Below, piece by piece: positions 11,269 through 23,864 of a stretch of 64,000 nt of DNA. This DNA is from Charina bottae (Eukaryota > Chordata > Lepidosauria > Squamata > Charinaidae), in NCBI GenBank assembly GCA_023362775.1, contig JALMGJ010000003.1, positions 50,706,416 through 50,770,415 on the forward strand, given 5' to 3'. The position numbers were made by a program, and so were the translations under genes. Under the pieces are notes generated by a model. The model worked only from the letters and a program-made list of their open reading frames with translations, did no database searches and was not told the origin of the DNA. Every line of letters starts with the position of its first letter. Positions within the stretch are counted from its first letter, which is position 1.

Positions 11269-11686
11269 CAAGTAGTCCTTGGTTAACAACAGTAATTGGG
11301 ATCGAAAACACCATAAAGTGACATAGTCGTAAAGTGTGATGTCATGTCATTGCACTGACTTATGATGGCAGTTCTGGCAGTCCTGGTTGCCATTGTTAGG
11401 CAAATTCCATGCAGTCATTAGGCGCAACGTTACTTGATCACCATTTGTGACTTCCTCCTGGCTTCCCCATTGACTTTGCTTGTCAGAAGTTAGCAGCGAA
11501 GGTCACAAATGGCAATCACTGGACTGTGGGATGCTGCAACCATTGTAATTGCGAGCTGATTGCCAAGCTCCTGAATCGCAGTCAGGTGACCGTAGGGATG
11601 CTGCGACAGCCGCAATTTCGAGGACCGCCCATAAGCCTCCTTGTTCAGCACTGTCATAACTTTGAACATTAACTGAGGACTAGCTG
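11269..11686. mobile_element. fold-back MITE, CAGGTAGTCCTC family, copy 2
   Basis: The left end CAAGTAGTCCTTGG and right end GAGGACTAGCTG are flanked by TA (11267-11268, 11687-11688). Internal phrases ATCACCATTTGTGAC and GGTCACAAATGGCAATCAC are inverted relative to each other. It is more diverged than copy 1. Confidence 0.75.
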
Positions 11687-13552
11687 TATTTATCAGTAAA
11701 TATTCATCTAAGTAGAAATAATATCAACTGAAATAATAACAACAACAACAACAACAATAATAATAATAATAATAATACCCGAAGAAGTGTTCAGTAAAGT
11801 TCAAGATACTACAGCCTGAGTGTCCCCTTAGACACAAATTCATTTATCAGGTTTGTGGTTGATACATAATACTAATGAGGCAAAGAAGAACATGCTAGCA
11901 GGCTGGGTACCAGCTCCCATCCATAGACCCTTTCAGACCAACATGGTGTGATGAGTATAATGAAAGGGATATTTTGCAATCAAACCAATTAATACTGTCT
12001 ATCCCTGCAGTACCTTAGGTGGCAAGATCCAGTTGTGCTAAAACAGTTTGACGGGCTCATTTATATGTACAAAATGCCCTTTGGGAATGTGTGTAAAGCT
12101 GCCAAAGAGATTGCATACGTACATTGTCTGCCCTTCCAATATTATTTCCCTTTTCTTTTGTAAGCAGTGCATTTGATTTGCTTGGGCAACATCTTGTTAG
12201 CATCTCTCAACAGAAACTGTGTGACCTTTTATGGAAAATTTTAAAAAAGAACTTACATTCAACAGTGCTCTATGAAAAGGTAGTGCTGGGTTCCTCCTGT
12301 GTGAATAACTTTATGACAAAATAAATAATGCAAGTATCCACTGATCACAAAGCTGGCAAAAATAAGGAACAAAAAGGCAGGGTACTGGGTTTACTTTTGA
12401 CAGTTGATTGATTTAAAAAAGATATGTTCCTCGCTCTTCTTATTCATTGTAATTCCCCAGACAACACCTTTTCAGCTTTGCAGCCATATACTCCACAGTA
12501 CTTAATCTTTCTGAAACTTTTGAACAGTGTCTTGTGTAAAGGAAGTTGATCTCTTGTTTAAAATACATAGAAGCCAGAATGGCAGAGTATGATTACTTGA
12601 ACCCATGTCAGGCCTCTGGGATTACTACATTTGTATTCTGGGTAATTAGGGCCGTACTCCTGCCTGTTTTACTCTATAAGTCATAAGTACAGAGATTGAC
12701 CCGTTCTGTAGTAATCTGAGTTTTCTAAAATGGTATTCCTTCCTTTAGGGCAGAATTGTAGCTCTGGAGCAGAACCAATCACTCTTTTCACTTTACAATG
12801 TCTTTTTTTTTTACAATTTCAGATGATGTTTTTTTAGTGAGGAAGCTTGGCTGTCCTTTCATTTCCACAGATCTTTCCATTTTTATAAAGTTAAGGATGA
12901 GCTCAACCCCTAATAAATACATAAACATAACCATGCAATTTTCTTGGCATCAGCATGGAAGTGGTTAGCATGTGTCTTCTTTTGGTTTGTTTCTCAACTT
13001 ACCTTTTGACTAGTTATACTTCTGATTTTCCTGGCAGTCTCCCCTCTAAGTATTAACAAAGCCCAGTGCTGCTTAGCTTCCACACCTAGTCAAGGTCAGT
13101 GAGGTGCTACTACTGCTAATACTTCAGCTTTCTAGCAAGAGCATTAATATGCTGGAATCTACCTTCCAATTTCCCAGCAGTTTTCTTCCTCTGAAAAAGA
13201 GTTCTGGTTTGTTTTCTTTTTTAAAGAAACCCTAATTCTCAGGCTTCTTTAGTTTATTTCAAAAGTCTTTTTGATGGACAGCTCCTGTTGTTTTTCTACT
13301 AAGTATCACTCCTTCCTCCCATTACTCTGCAACAGCTAAACCAGGGACTCTGAAGACCATAGGATATATACATGATGGCTGAAATTTGGGAGAGCGCCCT
13401 GTTTTCATCATATTGAAAGTTAAACACAAGTACCCCACACCCTACTCATGAGAATTTCACCAATCTTTTTTTCAAAAAAGAAACACAATTTCAGAAGAAA
13501 TTTTCCATCTCATGAATTGAGAATAGCAGGAAAATAAATCTAAAATAAATTG
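11687..13552. other. unique AT-rich stretch with (AAC)n(AAT)n
   Basis: An AAC then AAT trinucleotide tract lies at about 11734-11776. The rest shows no recognised repeat, exon or RNA gene. Confidence 0.5.
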
Positions 13553-13880
13553 TTGGCTCAGTGGGTAAGACGCCAGGCTTGTCGATCGGAAGATCGCAAG
13601 TTCGGAGGTTCGAATCCCTAGCCCCACGTGACGGAGTGAGCTCCCGCACTAGCCCCAGCTCTTGCCAACCTAGCAATTCGAAAGCATGCAAATGCAAGTA
13701 GATGAATAGTTACCACTTCGGTGAGTAGGTAACAGCGTTCCGCGTGCATCATGCCAGCCACATGACTGTGGAAGCGTCTTTGGACAACGCTGGCTCTTCA
13801 GCTAACAAACAGAGATGAGCACCGGCCCCTAGAGTCGGACACGACTACACAAATGTGCGGGGGGAACCTTTACCTTTTTA
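13553..13880 (+). mobile_element. Sauria SINE, copy 1
   Basis: The tRNA-like head has A box TGGCTCAGTGGGTAAGAC and B box GGTTCGAATCCC. The core contains ATGCAAATGCAAGTAGAT, AACAGCGTTCCG and CCACATGAC, and the tail TAGAGTCGGACACGAC...CCTTTACCTTT. The tail resembles the BovB LINE 3' end, consistent with mobilisation by BovB. The first bases of the head are missing or altered. No clear target duplication is seen. Confidence 0.9.
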
Positions 13881-15849
13881 AAGCTCTATAAATTATATTT
13901 TACAGATTTTATCTTTTAAAAATCCTTACCTGTAGTTTTATCTTTAGCTTCAGCATTGGCAGGTCTTCCATTGCATATGAAATGCCCACCTCTGGGAATC
14001 AGACAGGATGCAAATCCCTTGGGAATTCATCCCATGAAGCATTGCTTCCTTATGTCATTACACTGGGTTCTTAACTATTACAAGAGACACACACAGGAAG
14101 TACAGAGACCAAGATTTCTATCACTTTGGTTTGTTGTTATATTTTTTTCCCCACTGGGGAAGAAATTTATTACATTGGTGGTGTCCTTGCATCTCACATT
14201 ACTTCTGTCATTTTTTTTTATGAATTGGGAAAGCCTTGAGCCTCAGAGATGTTAAATGTGCTCTTATCGTCTAGAATGTCTTGAAAAGTTATTCATCTTC
14301 CATATGATGAAAGTTAGTATTTGGCATTCCAACCTCATGGAAGTCTATCTATGTATCTCCTCAGAGCTCACAATTTCTTCTAAAATGTAAGCACTGCCTG
14401 TTGTAAACAGCACCCAATGGCTCTTAGTAAAACAAAACAAAACATGTTAAAATGTACAGTTGCTAACACAAAATCAATAAAACAGTATTAATAAGGCATT
14501 GTTTATGACAGCAATTGGCATTAAAAATATCAAATGACATGACAATTTCTGAAGAAGGCATTTTCCTAGTGAAGGCTCAAACTGCCTCATGCTTAAACAG
14601 GATTCATCTGAATTGTGAAAATAACTCTTCCAACACTTCCAGAACTTTCCTTCCATTTTTATTTTTGCTTTCAGAAAGGGTCCTTTGGGCTGATACGCAT
14701 TTCCATCTCAGTATGTATATACTCCAAATTTTGGTCTAATCTTGTTGAAGCAACAGCAGGAAGAAACTCAACTGTACAAGTATATTAGCATATAAATTCA
14801 CTCTTATGAGATTATAGGAGTTTCAAATATCTCAGGTTATCATAGCAAACATAAAGTACAAGAAAGTCCAATATGAAAGCACAGAGAAACATTTCGCTTC
14901 TCACAGAGAAACATCTTCGCTTCTCATGAAAAATGACAAAATCTGGAACTTTGGTGACTCTTCAAGTATGTTGATAAAATTAGTAAAAATAGTGATCCAT
15001 TGAGAATGTGATCAAAATCCTCATTCCAATGTGGATTTGTGGAAAATCATTCTGTATTGACTATGTGATGTAACTTTGTGTGATAAATTGAAGGCTGTTA
15101 CGAAAATGCAGTGTAACATGACTGCCATAAACTCAGACAGAATCAAAGTGATGCTTTTGATCCATACTCCTAGTGTGTTATATTACATAATCAGGAAACC
15201 TATTCATAATAAAAGTAGCACTTTCTCCATCATGTTAATGTGGCCATCAGTGTTGTCACATAGCCAGATCCCAATGACAGCAAGGTAATATTATTTGATT
15301 AATGTTATCCCAAAACGGTGGAATTATCTAGGGAAGATGGCCTAGCTAATTACAGTCTATTAAACTAAGACCAACAACTAGTTTTTAATTCAAACCAATT
15401 ATCAATTTAATTATTTTAGCATATTGATTGAAATCCACGCACAATCATTCATGCCTTTGATTCATCTAATTCAGAAACACAGCTGCTCTGGAAAAAGCGC
15501 ACAAAGAATACATTTGTTTGAGATTCTTTTTGAACAGGAAAGAGGTAGAAATAAACAGTAGTAGTCCCACATTCATTTTCCCATTTTGTACTGTTCCTTC
15601 ACTGTGCTTCTTACTTCTACTCCAGAACTGAACCTTACTACTGAGGTGTGGTGGGGGGGCAATGGACAGATTTCCTCAAGTTATGCTTGACTGTGGTGAC
15701 ATGGCAATCATATAGAAGTGGCTTGCTCTTGAATTTTTCTGAGATGTCTTGACTTCCAAGTCTAAAGCTTTCATTCTAGTCAGCTGCATGGCTGAAAGAG
15801 GAGAAAAAAAGAAAAGGGAGGAGGAGAAGGAGGAGGAGGGAAAATAAGA
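13881..15849. other. unique AT-rich stretch, nothing recognised
   Basis: It has no coding exon or named repeat. A GA-rich purine run (about 15790-15845) sits just before the LINE 3' end at 15850. ORFs of 60-99 codons here lack domains. Confidence 0.5.
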
Positions 15850-16253
15850 CTGGAGTATGAATATCACCTTTAAAGCCCTACATGGCATGGGTCCAGGTTA
15901 CCTGAGGGACCGTCTCATCCCCATTACATCAACCCATCCCACCCAATCATGCAGAGAGGGCATGTTATGGACCCTGTCTGTAAGAGAATTCTGTTTGGCG
16001 GGGTCCAGGAAGCAGGCCTCCTCTGCAGTGGCTCCCAACCTTTGGAACATTTTGCCCCCGGAGGTGAGGCAAGCCCCATCGCTCCTGGCCTTCTGAAAGA
16101 CCCTGAAGACCTGGCTTTGCCACTGTGCTTGGGGCGGGGAGGGGAGTAGTTATTCCTGGGGATGGCTGGTGCCTTAGAGTGCTCCCTATATCTATACAAT
16201 ATTTTATTGCTATCTGGATTGTTACTTTATATTTATATGTTGTTTGTTGTTTA
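15850..16253 (+). mobile_element. LINE 3' region, sense, part 1
   Basis: TAAAGCCCTACATGGCATGG, GGACCGTCTCATCCCCATTA, GTGGCTCCCAACC and GACCTGGCTTTGCC match a very common reptile LINE-associated 3' region. Its 3' terminus reappears after the BovB fragment at 16571. Overlapping ORFs on both strands (15857-16199) are incidental. Confidence 0.6.
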
Positions 16254-16570
16254 TTCGTTCAATCGCTTCTGACTCTTCGTGACTTCATGGACCAGCGTCC
16301 ACGCCAGAACTTCCTGTCGGCCGTCCCCATCCCCAGCTCCCCCACGGTCGAGTCCGTCACCTCCAAAATATCATCCATCCATCTGGCCCTTGGTCGGCCC
16401 CTCTTCCTTTTGCCTTCCACTTTCCCTAGCATCAGCATCTTCTCCAGGGTATCCTGTCTTCTCATTATGTGGCCGAAGTACTTCAGTTTTGCCTTTAATA
16501 TCATTCCCTCAAGTGAGCAGTCTGGCTTTATTTCCTGGAGTATGGTTGGGGTGTATATTTGGATCACTGT
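16254..16570 (-). pseudogene. BovB/RTE LINE reverse-transcriptase C-terminal fragment
   Basis: The minus-strand frame reads EGMILKAKLKYFGHIMRRQD, then LEKMLMLGKVEGKRKRGRPR and ARWMDDILEVTDSTVGEL. This is the characteristic BovB/RTE C-terminus (YFGHxMRR, LEKxxMLGKxEGxRxRGRxxxRWxD). It ends in the SDS-like 3' end with TGACTCTTCGTGACTTCATGG on the plus strand. It is inserted in a LINE 3' region, 5'-truncated, and nearly free of stops over about 100 codons, so comparatively young. Confidence 0.85.
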
Positions 16571-16865
16571 GATGTTAAATGGCTTACCCTGAATTCAAAT
16601 AGAGATCATTTTATCATTTTTTGTATTGTATTTTATTGTATTGGATTATATGTTTTATTTGTATGTATATTTTATATATTTTATATTTATATAAAATATA
16701 AATTATAAAAAATATATAAAATATTTATATTTTATATATTATTATGACTATTGTTTTTAATCTGTTTTAACTTGTTAGCTGTGTTGTAAACCACCCAGAG
16801 TCCTTCCTTTGGGGGGAGATGGGCAGTGGCAAAATTTGAAAAAATTAATAAAAAATAAAAATAAA
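16571..16865 (+). mobile_element. LINE 3' region, sense, part 2 (3' terminus)
   Basis: After an AT-rich stretch (16615-16745) the terminus reads GTAAACCACCCAGAGTCC...GAGATGGGCAGTGGCAAAAT, then an AATAAAAATAAA tail. It continues the element at 15850 across the BovB insertion. Confidence 0.65.
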
Positions 16866-17000
16866 AGGGTGGCAAAGAAAATGGAGAACAATACCAAATA
16901 GAAAATAGGTAAGAAATATTGTTCTGCTTTCTTCAGCAGCTTAGTTCTCGGCTGGTAACTGATTTTCACACTAACTGATTTCAGAGACGTGAATACTATA
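16866..17000. other. short unique stretch
   Basis: Nothing recognised between the LINE tail and the TA target of fold-back copy 3. Confidence 0.4.
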
Positions 17001-17229
17001 CATGTAGTCCTCGCTTAGTGACTGCCTCATTTAGCGACTGTTTGCAATTACTATGGTGATGAAAATGTAACTTTGCGACCAATACTTGCATTTACAACCT
17101 TCACAGGTCTGTAAAGCAAAGGAAAGCTGAAGTCAGATTGTAAGCACAGTCGTGGTTTCACTTAGTGACCACTTCACTTAATGATTGAGTTGCTGGTCCC
17201 AATTGTGGTCACTAAACAAAGACTACCTG
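17001..17229. mobile_element. fold-back MITE, CAGGTAGTCCTC family, copy 3
   Basis: CATGTAGTCCTCGCTTAGTG at the left and ACAAAGACTACCTG at the right are flanked by TA on both sides. At 229 bp this is about half of copy 1: the central palindrome has collapsed, but both ends survive. Confidence 0.8.
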
Positions 17230-17989
17230 TAATTAATGAATCGGTGGAAACATGTATATGCCACCTTTTAGAACCAAAGATATCTTACAGATATTTTAAA
17301 ACTGCCCCTGGACAACTGATATAAGTAGAAATAAAACGGATTTGTGGTATAAATGAAAAGTTACCATTAAAAGGTGTGGGACAATTAAAACATCTTTGCC
17401 TGGTGTTACATGTTTGACAAGCCTCTCTGAAAAATGTATTTTGAGCTGAGGGGCCATCAGTGAAAAGAAATACTCCTAGGCAGTGCGATGCATCAGGATT
17501 GATGCAAACTTTTATACATCACTGAAATCACAGGACTTCAATGTTGAACTGTGGTTATTTTTCTTTCAGCATTGTTTGCACGCAATATTTAATGTGTCCT
17601 CTTAATAGACTTTAAGCTGTCTAGTTGGAATATGTGATAAGACTTTTTTTTTGAGAAAATCTCAAAATTAACTTTAGATATCCTGGTGGGTTTGGCTATT
17701 TGGAGTTTGTTTATTTGCAGTCTTTCCTGATGCTCCACATGTTTCTATAATCTTATGGAAGATAATATTCATTAGATAACTTGTCTGCAAGAGTACTCAT
17801 TTCAGTACACAGCATTACAAAGAGATTTATGTTGTGTTGCATATTATGGGACATGGATAATCCATTCTACAGGTTAATAATGTTTAACAAATTTGTGGAA
17901 GCTTTTTTCCACCACATGTCATTCACTTATGAGAAAATTTGTCTATGTATACTGAAGATGTACTGATCCGTTTAGTTTTCACAGCAATG
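17230..17989. other. unique AT-rich stretch
   Basis: No recognised feature before the LINE relic at 17990. Confidence 0.45.
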
Positions 17990-19012
17990 TTGGAGGAAAA
18001 TTCTGAGAGTGCCTTGGACTGCAAGAAGATCAAACCAGTCCATACTCCAGGAAATAAAGCCAGACTGCTCAACCGGCTCAATCACAACATGCATCCCAAA
18101 TATCTTGGGGTCACACTGGATAGGACACTTTCCTATAAAGAACACCTGATGAAGACTGCTGCCAAACTGAGAAGTAGAAACAACGTTCTACACAAACTAT
18201 GCGGCACTAGCTGGGGCTCGACAGCGGATACGCTGAGAATGTCCGCACTCAGCTTGGTTTACTGAGCAGCAGAGTACTGCGCCCCAGTGTGGCTTAATAG
18301 CCCGTACACGAGAAAGATCAATACACAACTGCATGAGTCAATGTGCATCGTTAGTGGGACGATACGACCTACTCCCACATACTGGCTGCCTGTTTTGAGC
18401 CATATACTACCTTCGGATACAAGACGAAAGAGCGCCCTTCTTCAAGAATATTGGAAGATTATTGGTAATCCCCAGCTACCAATACTAAATGACGTAGCCT
18501 GCTTGGAGTGAAACAGGCTGACATTGAGACATCCAGCCATTTCTACCGCTAAAGCTCTTCCAGAAGACGATTTCAATATCCACAACACGTGGAAACAACA
18601 TTGGCTAGGAAATTGCCCTCCACAATGCCGAAGCTTGCCCTGCATCTTGGAAAAACCACCTGGATTTGACTAGCCCCGTGCGATATGGACAACCTTGAAC
18701 CGAATTCGCATGGGTCATGGTAGATGTGCAGATGCCCTTTATAAATGGGGCAAAACAACATCATTGAATTGTGACTGTGGGGCCAAAAAACAATTATCCA
18801 ATATATAGTGACAGAGTGTCAAAACCGAGCCTACAATGGAGACTTTGCTGATTTCCTGGCTGTGACAACTGAAGCAAAAACTATATTTGTAACCTAGACA
18901 TATGTTTGTAATTTTCCTGTCTATATTTTATATTTCATATTTATTATGCTGTATGTTTTTTATTGTAATGCAATGTGAATGTGCCATACGATAAATAAAT
19001 TAATAATAAATA
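17990..19012 (+). pseudogene. non-LTR retrotransposon RT C-terminal relic (jockey-like pattern) with tail
   Basis: One frame (from 17939) contains HPKYLGVTLDRTLSYKEHL, a motif typical of the post-catalytic thumb region of jockey-type reverse transcriptases found widely in animals, then LRSRNNVLHKLCGTSWG. Downstream frames carry CAPVWLNS-like and CDCGAKK...ECQNRAYNG sequence (C-terminal cysteine motif). Frames change at 18265, 18511 and later, so it is dead. The A-rich tail is CGATAAATAAATTAATAATAAA at about 18989-19012. The 5' part, including the YADD box, is absent. Confidence 0.75.
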
Positions 19013-21229
19013 ATCCAAGGAGATAGTTTTGTATTTAAGGTTTTCTTACAGATTCCTATTTATTGACCATTGATTTCAGTGGACCAAACAAACAAAAATG
19101 TAGAAGAAAAATACTCTGGTATAGATGCAGGAAGAAGAAATGTGTGTGGTAGGAGGAAGGTTCAAATAAACATTCTGTCCCTGAGCTTATCAAAATCTTC
19201 AAAAGGCCTGCCATATTTACATTCCAAATTACTAGATAGTTATGTACTTAAGTAATATTGCTTCTGCAGTGAGACATTGCTTGGACACTGGACCTGGAAT
19301 GTTTTAAACTAGAAATCTTCAGATAGGTTAGTCAATCATCAGCTTTAATAGTGCTAGTTACCTGCTTTGATCAATTGTTGTGGTCATTTCACACCCCATA
19401 TAATACAGAGGAATACTGTATGCTGTGAAGGACTGTCAAAATCCTCTGAATTATTGTTTCATTGTATTTCTTCTAGCCTCTCAACTTGTTGCAGAAATGC
19501 TAGATATAATTTCTATGTACAGTTAGGACAGTAGGATGTTATTGGTACTCTAATCTCAGTACTTATTTATCCCTGATGGATTTTTGCCATGCTGATGATC
19601 TGGTTGAGAACTTCTATCAAGTACGTATACCATGTTCAGCATTTAGTAGCAGCAGTGGGAACAACAGGGCACTCCAAACAAATCTTATTGAATATAGTCA
19701 TCTTTTGTTCTGTTAGGACAAACATTAAAGAGTGTGAGAGACAGCCCAGTAGTTGAAGTAAAACAAACTGCCTTTGTACTGACTCATTGAATTAAGCCTT
19801 GGGATTTGTCTTGCAAGCAAAGTGAATACTTTCAGGAGAAAATGCATTCTAGAGTTGAATCTTATTAATTGAAAGATTTTCTTCATTTCCTAAGTGGCAA
19901 ATATTATTACAGAGTGAAACCTCCTTTCACTGTAATGCCATTTTCTGTTTTCAAAGAAAAGTATTCTCCCTAGTATGTTCATTTTGTGATATTTACTCTC
20001 AAGCCCAATTTGCATTCCTCTTAATTTTAGAAAATATCTCCAAATTCTATTTTAGACAGCTGCTCCTGCACAAGTTTTCTGTTCAGATTGAAAAGAATTA
20101 CAATATAGAGTAATGAATGAATAGATTAATTAACACTATATTTGCTAATCTTAATGAATAGGTACAGTATCTCAAAGCCTGGGCTATTTAGATCATATTG
20201 TTACCTTAGAAATGGAGCATCCATTGGTGCAGTTATTTTAATTTGTATGCATAATAACCACAACATATGTGTATAAGAGAATAACTATTTTATGTTGTGC
20301 TGTGATTTGGCAACCTCATGACAGTCCTTAGGCAATTTTTTGAGCAGTGCAATTGATGATGACTGGATGCAGATCTCAATGAATTCAATTAAGATTCCCT
20401 TCCTTCTTCACCAGTAATTGTGTAGGTAGTATTGCTGCCTTAATGGACAATTGAATTGTTGCAAATTATGCAGCATTACCATCACTGTGAACCAGCAACC
20501 TGTTATGTGTACTTATATTTTTATTCCTTTTTCCCAGTAGTGTATGTAGCAAACATAGTGTTCTCTCTTTTTATCCTCTCAGCATGCCTATGATGTTGTT
20601 TAGGCAGGGAAGTAATAATTTAGTCAACATCACAAAGTAGCAAAAAATGGGATTGGAATCTGCATTTTCATCATTATTCCAAACTCACTCAGGTTACTAT
20701 ACCACATCAACTCCAGGTTTCCTGTGCTATTTATTTTGTAATAACAGATTATAAAAAGTGTATGTAAAGAAACAGAACAGTACCTGTGAAATAAGAATTT
20801 CCAAATTATTATGAATAATCATATTAATGTTGTGAACGTACTCACTGTGAAGCTTGAATTGCTGTTACAGAGTGGGGTGGGGAATTTTGATTTTCCAGTT
20901 ATTGTTAGATTACAACTCCTAGCAGCCCTAGCTGGTAAGGGGTATTGAAACTTGTAAATCAGTCATATATGAAGGACTTTCTCAACAGATCCCAAATCAG
21001 CTTAGCCTAAAGATTTAACCTGAAAGAAGTAGTCCTCATAAATATAGTTCTCTTTCAAAGTAATTTCTGTTATTTTTAGGACCCTGGTACAACACTTTTC
21101 CTCTTACTCAAATGGTTGTACTTTATTCTTCTATGCTGGGGCAAGGGTAGGCATCAATATGTAATGTTGTTTCTATGCCAGCATTGTTACACCAGTGATG
21201 ATGTCCCGCCATTCATTCATACTAATCTG
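19013..21229. other. unique AT-rich stretch
   Basis: No exon or well-defined element. At about 20900-20955 the phrase ATTACAACTCCTAGCAGCCC resembles half of a common squamate palindromic MITE; this is weak. Confidence 0.4.
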
Positions 21230-21690
21230 TGATGATGATTCTTCTTCTTGGCGATCACTCGTAGCCGAGTAAGATTGTCTTCCAAGGGTAAAATCTTAAC
21301 AGTGGATCCATAAGTGGCTGTAAAGGCCAATTCTGGATCCGCACAAACTCCCAATATGAGGGCATAGGTTTCCGGGTGGAAGACGGTCATGATGAGGGTT
21401 TGCTTGATGTGCCTTCCTCTTAGCTCGTTTCTCCCTTTCACCCTGTACTCGTGCTTCTTCAAAGTCCGTAGCGCCTTTAATAAAGGCTGACCTCCAATTG
21501 AAATGCTCATGAGGTAGGGCTTCCCAGTTCTCAATGCTGATATTACATTTTTTAAAATTAGCTTTGAGAGTATCTTTGAATCTCTTTTGATGTCCACCAA
21601 TATTCCGTTTTCCATTCTTAAGTTGGGAGTAAAGTAGCTGCTTTGGAAGACGATGGTCAGGCATTCGAACAACATGGCCTTGTCATCAAC
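21230..21690 (-). pseudogene. non-LTR retrotransposon C-terminal relic with zinc-finger-like end
   Basis: The minus-strand frame 21664-21296 reads MPDHRLPKQLLYSQLKNGKR, GHQKRFKDTLKANFKKCNIS and WRSAFIKGATDFEEARVQGE, then a cysteine/histidine end RIGLYSHLWIHC. Vertebrate APE-type LINEs have the same order: DxRLPKQxxYxxL, KRFKDTLK, then C-x2-C...RIGLxSHxxxH. Here the first Cys pair is altered (CPHIGSLC), so the finger is degenerate. It may come from the same family as the endonuclease relic at 36620. Confidence 0.75.
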
Positions 21691-21710
21691 TGATAGAATA
21701 TCTAGTCTTC

Positions 21711-21737
21711 TTGTGTGTGTGTGTGTGTGTGTGTGTA
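21711..21737. repeat. (GT)n microsatellite
   Basis: Short pure GT tract between two antisense LINE relics. Confidence 0.9.
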
Positions 21738-21739
21738 GT

Positions 21740-22155
21740 ACTGATAGATTGATTATGTGACATCAAGTCAGTGTTGACTCTCAGTGACCATATAGGTAGA
21801 CTTTCTCAAGGATGATCTGTCTTTAACCTGGCTCTTCAGTTCTTCCAATGGTGTACCCGTTGCCACTGTAATTGAGTCCATCCACCTTGCTGCTGGTCAT
21901 TCTCTTCTCTTTCTTTCCTCCTTTCCCAGCATTATGGACTTCTCAAGGAAACTGGGTCTTCTCCTAATGTGTCCGAAGTATGATAATTTAAGCATGATCA
22001 TTTGTGCCTCAAGTGAGAACTCTGGATTGATTTGTTCTATGATCCATTTGTTTGCTTTCTTGGTTATCCATGGTATAGTTCAAGTTCAAATGCATCAATA
22101 CTCTTTCTATTCTGCCTTTTCAAAATCTAACTTTTGCATCCAAAGTGTAGTATAG
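21740..22155 (-). pseudogene. BovB/RTE-type LINE C-terminal relic, second subfamily
   Basis: The reverse complement reads NPEFSLEAQMIMLKLSYFGH, LEKSIMLGKEERKRRE, a stop, then ARWMDSITVATGTPLEELK. This is the RTE C-terminus again but with a distinct sequence (SLEAQM..KLSYFGHI) from the fragment at 16254. The 3' end near 21740 carries GATTGATTATGTGACATCAAG, as in the BovB tail at 52925. One in-frame stop and degraded flanks show it is inactive. Confidence 0.8.
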
Positions 22156-23864
22156 CCACTACAAAGTGCAAATTAATATTTTTAAAATAGTAAATTTGTA
22201 ATTCCAAAATGAATGCATTTGAATAATGGATAATGGACAGCTGTAATTTTTCTTCTTAACAGATTTTTTTTTCACTTGGAGACAGCTGTGATGAAATTAT
22301 ATTTATAGTTTTCTTGATGCATAATTTTCAGCCCAGAAGCAGACTTCAGATTCAGCTGCCAACAGGTGTCATCTTCTGGTGCATGAGAATAATCCTATTT
22401 TTGGCAAAAGCAAAATATTATTTTCCCTTCTTTTGCTTGCTTTAAGACAATATACAGAAAAATGTTTATTCTTTATTGAACAACCTCTACACACACCAGA
22501 AGCTTAATTATTCTGACACTGGGATTATGTTCCTCACTTTTTCAATCATTGGACCCCTTGGAAATTTATTAGTTTATATACGAGGGACAACACATGTTTA
22601 AACCATGAATTTTGGCATGTGTTGGTGGGGCTGCTGTAGGAAGCCAGATTTATTTTTTTAACAAATCCACAAAGTTCATTAGAAATGTAGACACTAATGT
22701 TTATTTTAACCATTGATTAGAAGAAATTAAGCTGCTTTTGTCCAAAGTGATAAAATCAACTAGAATTGCATTTAGACTGTGATTAAGCAAGGCTGTTAAT
22801 CAGGCACTTACATTTAAGCATGAGTAGTTCTGTTCTCTCCTCTGGGGTTGCTTGTGAACTTAAATGAAGAGAAAATATGCTTAAGTATTCTATTGGGTCC
22901 TGTCAAGCCTTTACTTCTCTCAAGTCTAGATTATAGAAAACGTTACCTGCAGAATCACTGTTGTAGACTCTGTTAAGGATTTCCAGTGTAAACAGTGGGC
23001 TCTCACTCCTGATGCTCAGTGTCAATGACTGTAACATGAATGACTATATTTCAGAATCGTTCTGTTGCCCCATTTTGCTTTATGTTTTAAAAATCTATCT
23101 AATTTCCTTTTATCAACAACTCTTTAAAGCTTATTTTAAAGCTTATTTTAGGCGTCTCAGAGCTTTAGATTTCTGGGCTGCCAACTCAGAATGATATCAT
23201 TTTTGAAAACAATTCTATTTTTCTAATGTAGTTCAACACTGGGGGTTATGTAGAACTTGATGGGGACTGATGTGGGAGCCAAGAACAGTCATACATCTAT
23301 GTCTTTGCAAACTGGGGCAGATGAGCTAATTTGGTTAGTCATGGACGACTGTGAACATAAACGTTGACAGGGTCAGGACCACTGTGAATAAATAAAATGG
23401 TTGTAACTGGAGCTGTGGTAAATATTCCCCACTTGTGTATTCAGATTTTAAAAACAGCTGTTTCAGGGCACTGAAAAGTTGCTTCGCCTTCAGGCCATGC
23501 AAACATTCATCTCTGTCTAGTTCTGTCTAGTGCCATTATTTGCCCTGGCTGCTGACCAATGCTGCCAGGGGTTCCTGATTTACTCTGTTTTGGGTTAGGT
23601 TTCCCATGGGCTGTTTCCTCCCACACAGAGATCACAGCAATCAAATGATGTCATCGCCTGTCCCATTTCACAGCACAGTGCCATTGGGTGCAAGTGGGAG
23701 TGGGGGCAAGTGAGAGCAACTTAAAGAAGTAACTCCTCCCCCAGAAAAACCCCAAAATCAGAGAATGAATAAGAAAAGATGGTTGTGATATTTTTGTTTG
23801 AAGAACTTGAGAAATTTGGGATCAGCATGTTTTCCTGAAATGTTTAGCCATGTCCTCACATATA
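22156..23864. other. unique stretch, nothing firmly recognised
   Basis: It contains a short TCTGTCTAGT direct repeat (near 23513) and an AAAGCTTATTTT repeat (near 23126). No exon or named element is seen. Confidence 0.45.

Noticed and set aside
13553..13630. tRNA gene
   Set aside because: A and B boxes are present but belong to the Sauria SINE head; the body does not fold as a mature tRNA and the SINE tail follows. The same applies to the other SINE heads.
16125..16592. 155-codon plus-strand ORF
   Set aside because: Antisense shadow of the BovB C-terminal fragment joined to LINE 3' sequence.
20890..20960. Palindromic MITE half (ATTACAACTCC)
   Set aside because: Only one half and no end or target duplication found; left as a note in the stretch description.
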